From positions 1-32,500 of the forward strand of contig CALRIA010000007.1 in assembly GCA_943359595.1 (NCBI GenBank): a stretch of 32,500 nucleotides of DNA, read 5' to 3'. This DNA is from Candidatus Magasanikiibacteriota bacterium. GTDB taxonomy: Bacteria; Patescibacteriota; Patescibacteriia; Magasanikbacterales; GWA2-37-8. Below are positions 30,890-32,500 of this stretch, piece after piece (position 1 is the first letter of the stretch; every line of letters starts with the position of its first letter). Under the pieces are notes generated by a model. It saw only the letters and a list, made by a program, of their open reading frames with translations, was not told the DNA's origin and did not search any database. The position numbers and the translations under genes were made by a program.

Positions 30890-30962
30890 TGGGCCGGCCG
30901 GGGATCGAACCCGGGACCTTATCCTTAAGAGGGATCTGCTCTACCAGCTGAGCTACCGGCCC
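30890..30962 (-). tRNA. tRNA-Lys (CTT)
   Basis: 73 bases. Acceptor GGGCCGG with CCGGCCC, D-arm GCTCAGCTGGTAGAGC, anticodon loop CTCTTAA (anticodon CTT), T-arm GGGTTCGATCCC, discriminator A. It lies 14 bases after the rnc stop codon and 23 bases before tRNA-Arg, so the three may be co-transcribed and matured by RNases. Confidence 0.93.
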
Positions 30963-30976
30963 GTAAAGGTGATCTG

Positions 30977-31747
30977 TTATTGGATCTGATCACCCAGTTG
31001 TCTTTTGATTATTTCTATTTTTGGTCCTTTCCATGTTTTGATTTTTAAGGCGGCTTCAGCGGCTTCAGTTTGAGCTTCTTGTTTGCTACTTCCTTCACCA
31101 CTTGCGATTAATTCTTTTTCTAAGAATATGCCAACTTTAAAAATTTTAGAATGATCTGGTCCGGTCTCTTCTAATACGCGATAGGTTGGAGTAATTCCTA
31201 GAAGCTCTTGAGAAGATTCTTGAAAACGACTTTTGGCGTCCATATACAAACCGTTTTCTAATATATATGGTAATTTGGAAATTACACAGCGCAAAATAAA
31301 TTGCTTGCAAGCATCATAACCTTGGTCAAGATAGATTGCACCGACTAATGATTCAAATACATTGGCCATGATATAATCACGAGCTTTGGTGCCAGCGTCT
31401 TTTGATTCTCCGTGACTTAGAAATAAGAATGGTTCTACACCAATTTCGTATGCTACGCTAGCCAACATTTTGGCATTTACCAAAGCTGCGCGCCAATTGG
31501 TTAGCTCACCTTCAGGATTACCGTATTCATTGAAAAGATATTCAGTAACGACTAGCTCTACCACAGCATCCCCCAAAAATTCAAGACGTTCATTTTGTCC
31601 TAAAGGAAATTCGTGGTGTTCATTTAAATAAGAACGGTGAACAAAAGCTTGGACTAAAAAATCAATATTTTTGAATTTTACTCCAACCTTTTCTTCTAAT
31701 AGTGGAAAGTTTTTTTCTTGAACTTCTGGTAAGTCTATTGCTTTCAT
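30977..31747 (-). CDS. rnc: Ribonuclease III
   Basis: 256 aa from the ATG at 31747, 4 bases after the nusB stop; a longer frame from 31780 overlaps nusB. RNase III cuts double-stranded RNA, including rRNA precursors and structured mRNAs. The catalytic signature N52-ERLEFLGD-60 (E56, D60) and the second acidic cluster (ANVFESLVGAIYLD) are intact. A C-terminal dsRNA-binding domain spans about 180-245 (DAKSRFQESSQELLG through EGSSKQEAQTEAAEAAL). It is third in the leftward series rpmF-nusB-rnc and is followed by two tRNAs. Confidence 0.96.
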   Translation of the reverse strand: MKAIDLPEVQEKNFPLLEEKVGVKFKNIDFLVQAFVHRSYLNEHHEFPLGQNERLEFLGDAVVELVVTEYLFNEYGNPEGELTNWRAALVNAKMLASVAYEIGVEPFLFLSHGESKDAGTKARDYIMANVFESLVGAIYLDQGYDACKQFILRCVISKLPYILENGLYMDAKSRFQESSQELLGITPTYRVLEETGPDHSKIFKVGIFLEKELIASGEGSSKQEAQTEAAEAALKIKTWKGPKIEIIKRQLGDQIQ

Positions 31748-31751
31748 ATTT

Positions 31752-32201
31752 TTATTTATTTTTTTCTGTTTCTGGTTCACCGTTTGGGTACATATCTTTG
31801 TATAGTGATCCTAGTACGCCGTTGACAAATTTTCCTGAGGCTATGCCACCATAGCTTTTGCCTAGCTCAATTGCTTCATTAATAGCGACTTTGGGTGGAA
31901 CGTCAGGGTTGAATTTCATTTCCCAGATACCAATACGTAAAATATTACGATCCATCACGGTAATTTTTTCTAATGGCCAATTTGGAGCATATTTTACAAT
32001 AATATCATCAATTTCTGAAAGATGGTCGATAATGCCATTTACGATATCATTAGAAAATTGCTTTTCATCACCTAAACCAACACCAAATTCTTTGATATTT
32101 TGGTCTAAAATAGCCGGTAGACCAGCGCTAGGCTGTCCCCGAAAATCCCATTCAAAGATGGTTTGCATAGCGATTGAGCGAGCTAGATGACGATTGGACA
32201 T
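31752..32201 (-). CDS. nusB: Transcription antitermination factor NusB
   Basis: 149 aa, an all-helical RNA-binding protein that works with NusE (S10) in rRNA antitermination. Family segments are [18 protein letters not shown] at the N-terminus, [32 protein letters not shown] and [12 protein letters not shown]. The start at 32201 is only 13 bases past the hairpin that follows rpmF on this strand, so its expression may depend on readthrough. There is no Shine-Dalgarno site. Confidence 0.95.
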   Translation of the reverse strand: MSNRHLARSIAMQTIFEWDFRGQPSAGLPAILDQNIKEFGVGLGDEKQFSNDIVNGIIDHLSEIDDIIVKYAPNWPLEKITVMDRNILRIGIWEMKFNPDVPPKVAINEAIELGKSYGGIASGKFVNGVLGSLYKDMYPNGEPETEKNK

Positions 32202-32214
32202 AAGGAAAAACTAA

Positions 32215-32240
32215 GGCCAATAGTTAAAAAACTATTGGCC
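32215..32240 (-). terminator. Hairpin between rpmF and nusB
   Basis: Perfect 11-bp stem GGCCAATAGTT (32215-32225) with AACTATTGGCC (32230-32240), 4-base loop. On the minus strand it lies between the rpmF stop and the nusB start and is followed by TTAG then T5. It is a likely partial terminator that lets more rpmF than nusB/rnc be made. Confidence 0.65.
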
Positions 32241-32247
32241 AAAGGCT

Positions 32248-32463
32248 TTATTTCTTTTTAGTTTTGCGTACGGCGCGAGCGGCACGTTTGGCTACATCAA
32301 CAACTTGGCGACCACGGTATGTTCCACAAAAGGCACAAGCACGATGTGGAAGGGTGGTTTTGCCACATTTTGGACAAATAGCTGGGTTAACAGCATCTAA
32401 TCCATGTTGAGCAGCACGACGGCGTTTGTCGCCACTGGTACGGCGATGACCAGGTAAACCCAT
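32248..32463 (-). CDS. rpmF: 50S ribosomal protein L32
   Basis: 71 aa, basic, with the zinc-ribbon type of L32: C30-PKC33 and C43-AFC46. The start MGLPGHRRTSGDKRRR and the tail of Lys/Arg residues fit the family. The promoter lies within the last 37 bases or beyond the window. It is first visible gene of the leftward rpmF-nusB-rnc-tRNA series. Confidence 0.93.
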   Translation of the reverse strand: MGLPGHRRTSGDKRRRAAQHGLDAVNPAICPKCGKTTLPHRACAFCGTYRGRQVVDVAKRAARAVRKTKKK

Positions 32464-32500
32464 ATTGGTAAAATTACTAAGTAAAAAAATTAAACTTGGA

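Noticed and set aside
30792-30989. 65-codon plus-strand frame over two tRNAs
   Set aside because: Its sequence (GGPAGDRTRDLILKRDLLYQ) is the well-known false translation of antisense tRNA genes.

Overview
The window looks like a chromosome segment of a low-GC member of the Candidate Phyla Radiation (Patescibacteria, Parcubacteria-like). This is inferred from gene content and style, not from a 16S gene. It shows short genes, standard genetic code (no in-frame TGA in the long ORFs), few ribosome binding sites, a B12-dependent ribonucleotide reductase, single-copy housekeeping genes, tRNAs without encoded CCA, and a CPR-type diversity-generating retroelement (DGR).

Region 1 (1-2668) is a complete DGR. 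It contains a GC-rich target gene (157-741) whose 3' end is the variable repeat (VR, 614-735), then the template repeat (TR, 1113-1234), an antisense avd gene (1256-1687) and a DGR reverse transcriptase (1667-2668). VR and TR align over 122 bases without a gap. They differ at 15 positions, and every one is an adenine in TR. All 11 codons designed to vary have been changed.

Region 2 (2669-4264) has initiator tRNA-fMet, then a GC-rich metallo-beta-lactamase-fold gene with its own promoter, a structured leader and a Shine-Dalgarno site.

Region 3 (4265-10558) has envelope functions (AI-2E-type permease, flippase, SpoIID-like protein), then ruvB with three small membrane or unknown genes, and a divergent coiled-coil gene.

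Region 4 (10559-16713) links a class II ribonucleotide reductase, under a strong promoter with two NrdR-box-like sites, to the PduO-type adenosyltransferase that would make its cofactor. tRNA-Leu, a small EamA-type permease and a PD-(D/E)XK nuclease follow.

Region 5 (16759-24937) has a small SD-led membrane protein and the rpoB-rpoC operon, which ends in an elaborate terminator.

Region 6 (25047-27787) has a frameshifted BRO/DinD gene, then yebC, ruvC and an RluA-family pseudouridine synthase. Convergent to it (27794-29970) are a CofE-like ligase, a queuosine-precursor transporter (VUT/YhhQ) and a UMPH-1-like HAD phosphatase.

Region 7 (29971-32500) has a 32-residue Lys/Ala-rich gene missed by normal ORF length cut-offs, two tRNAs (Arg, Lys), rnc, nusB and rpmF.

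One theme crosses the window. Most core genes have no Shine-Dalgarno site, and several have promoters placed for leaderless or nearly leaderless transcripts. Four stand-alone genes (DGR target, MBL-fold protein, the 16759-17007 membrane protein and the Lys/Ala-rich micro-gene) have strong Shine-Dalgarno sites, and three of them have long hairpin-rich leaders. Three of the four are also clearly richer in GC.
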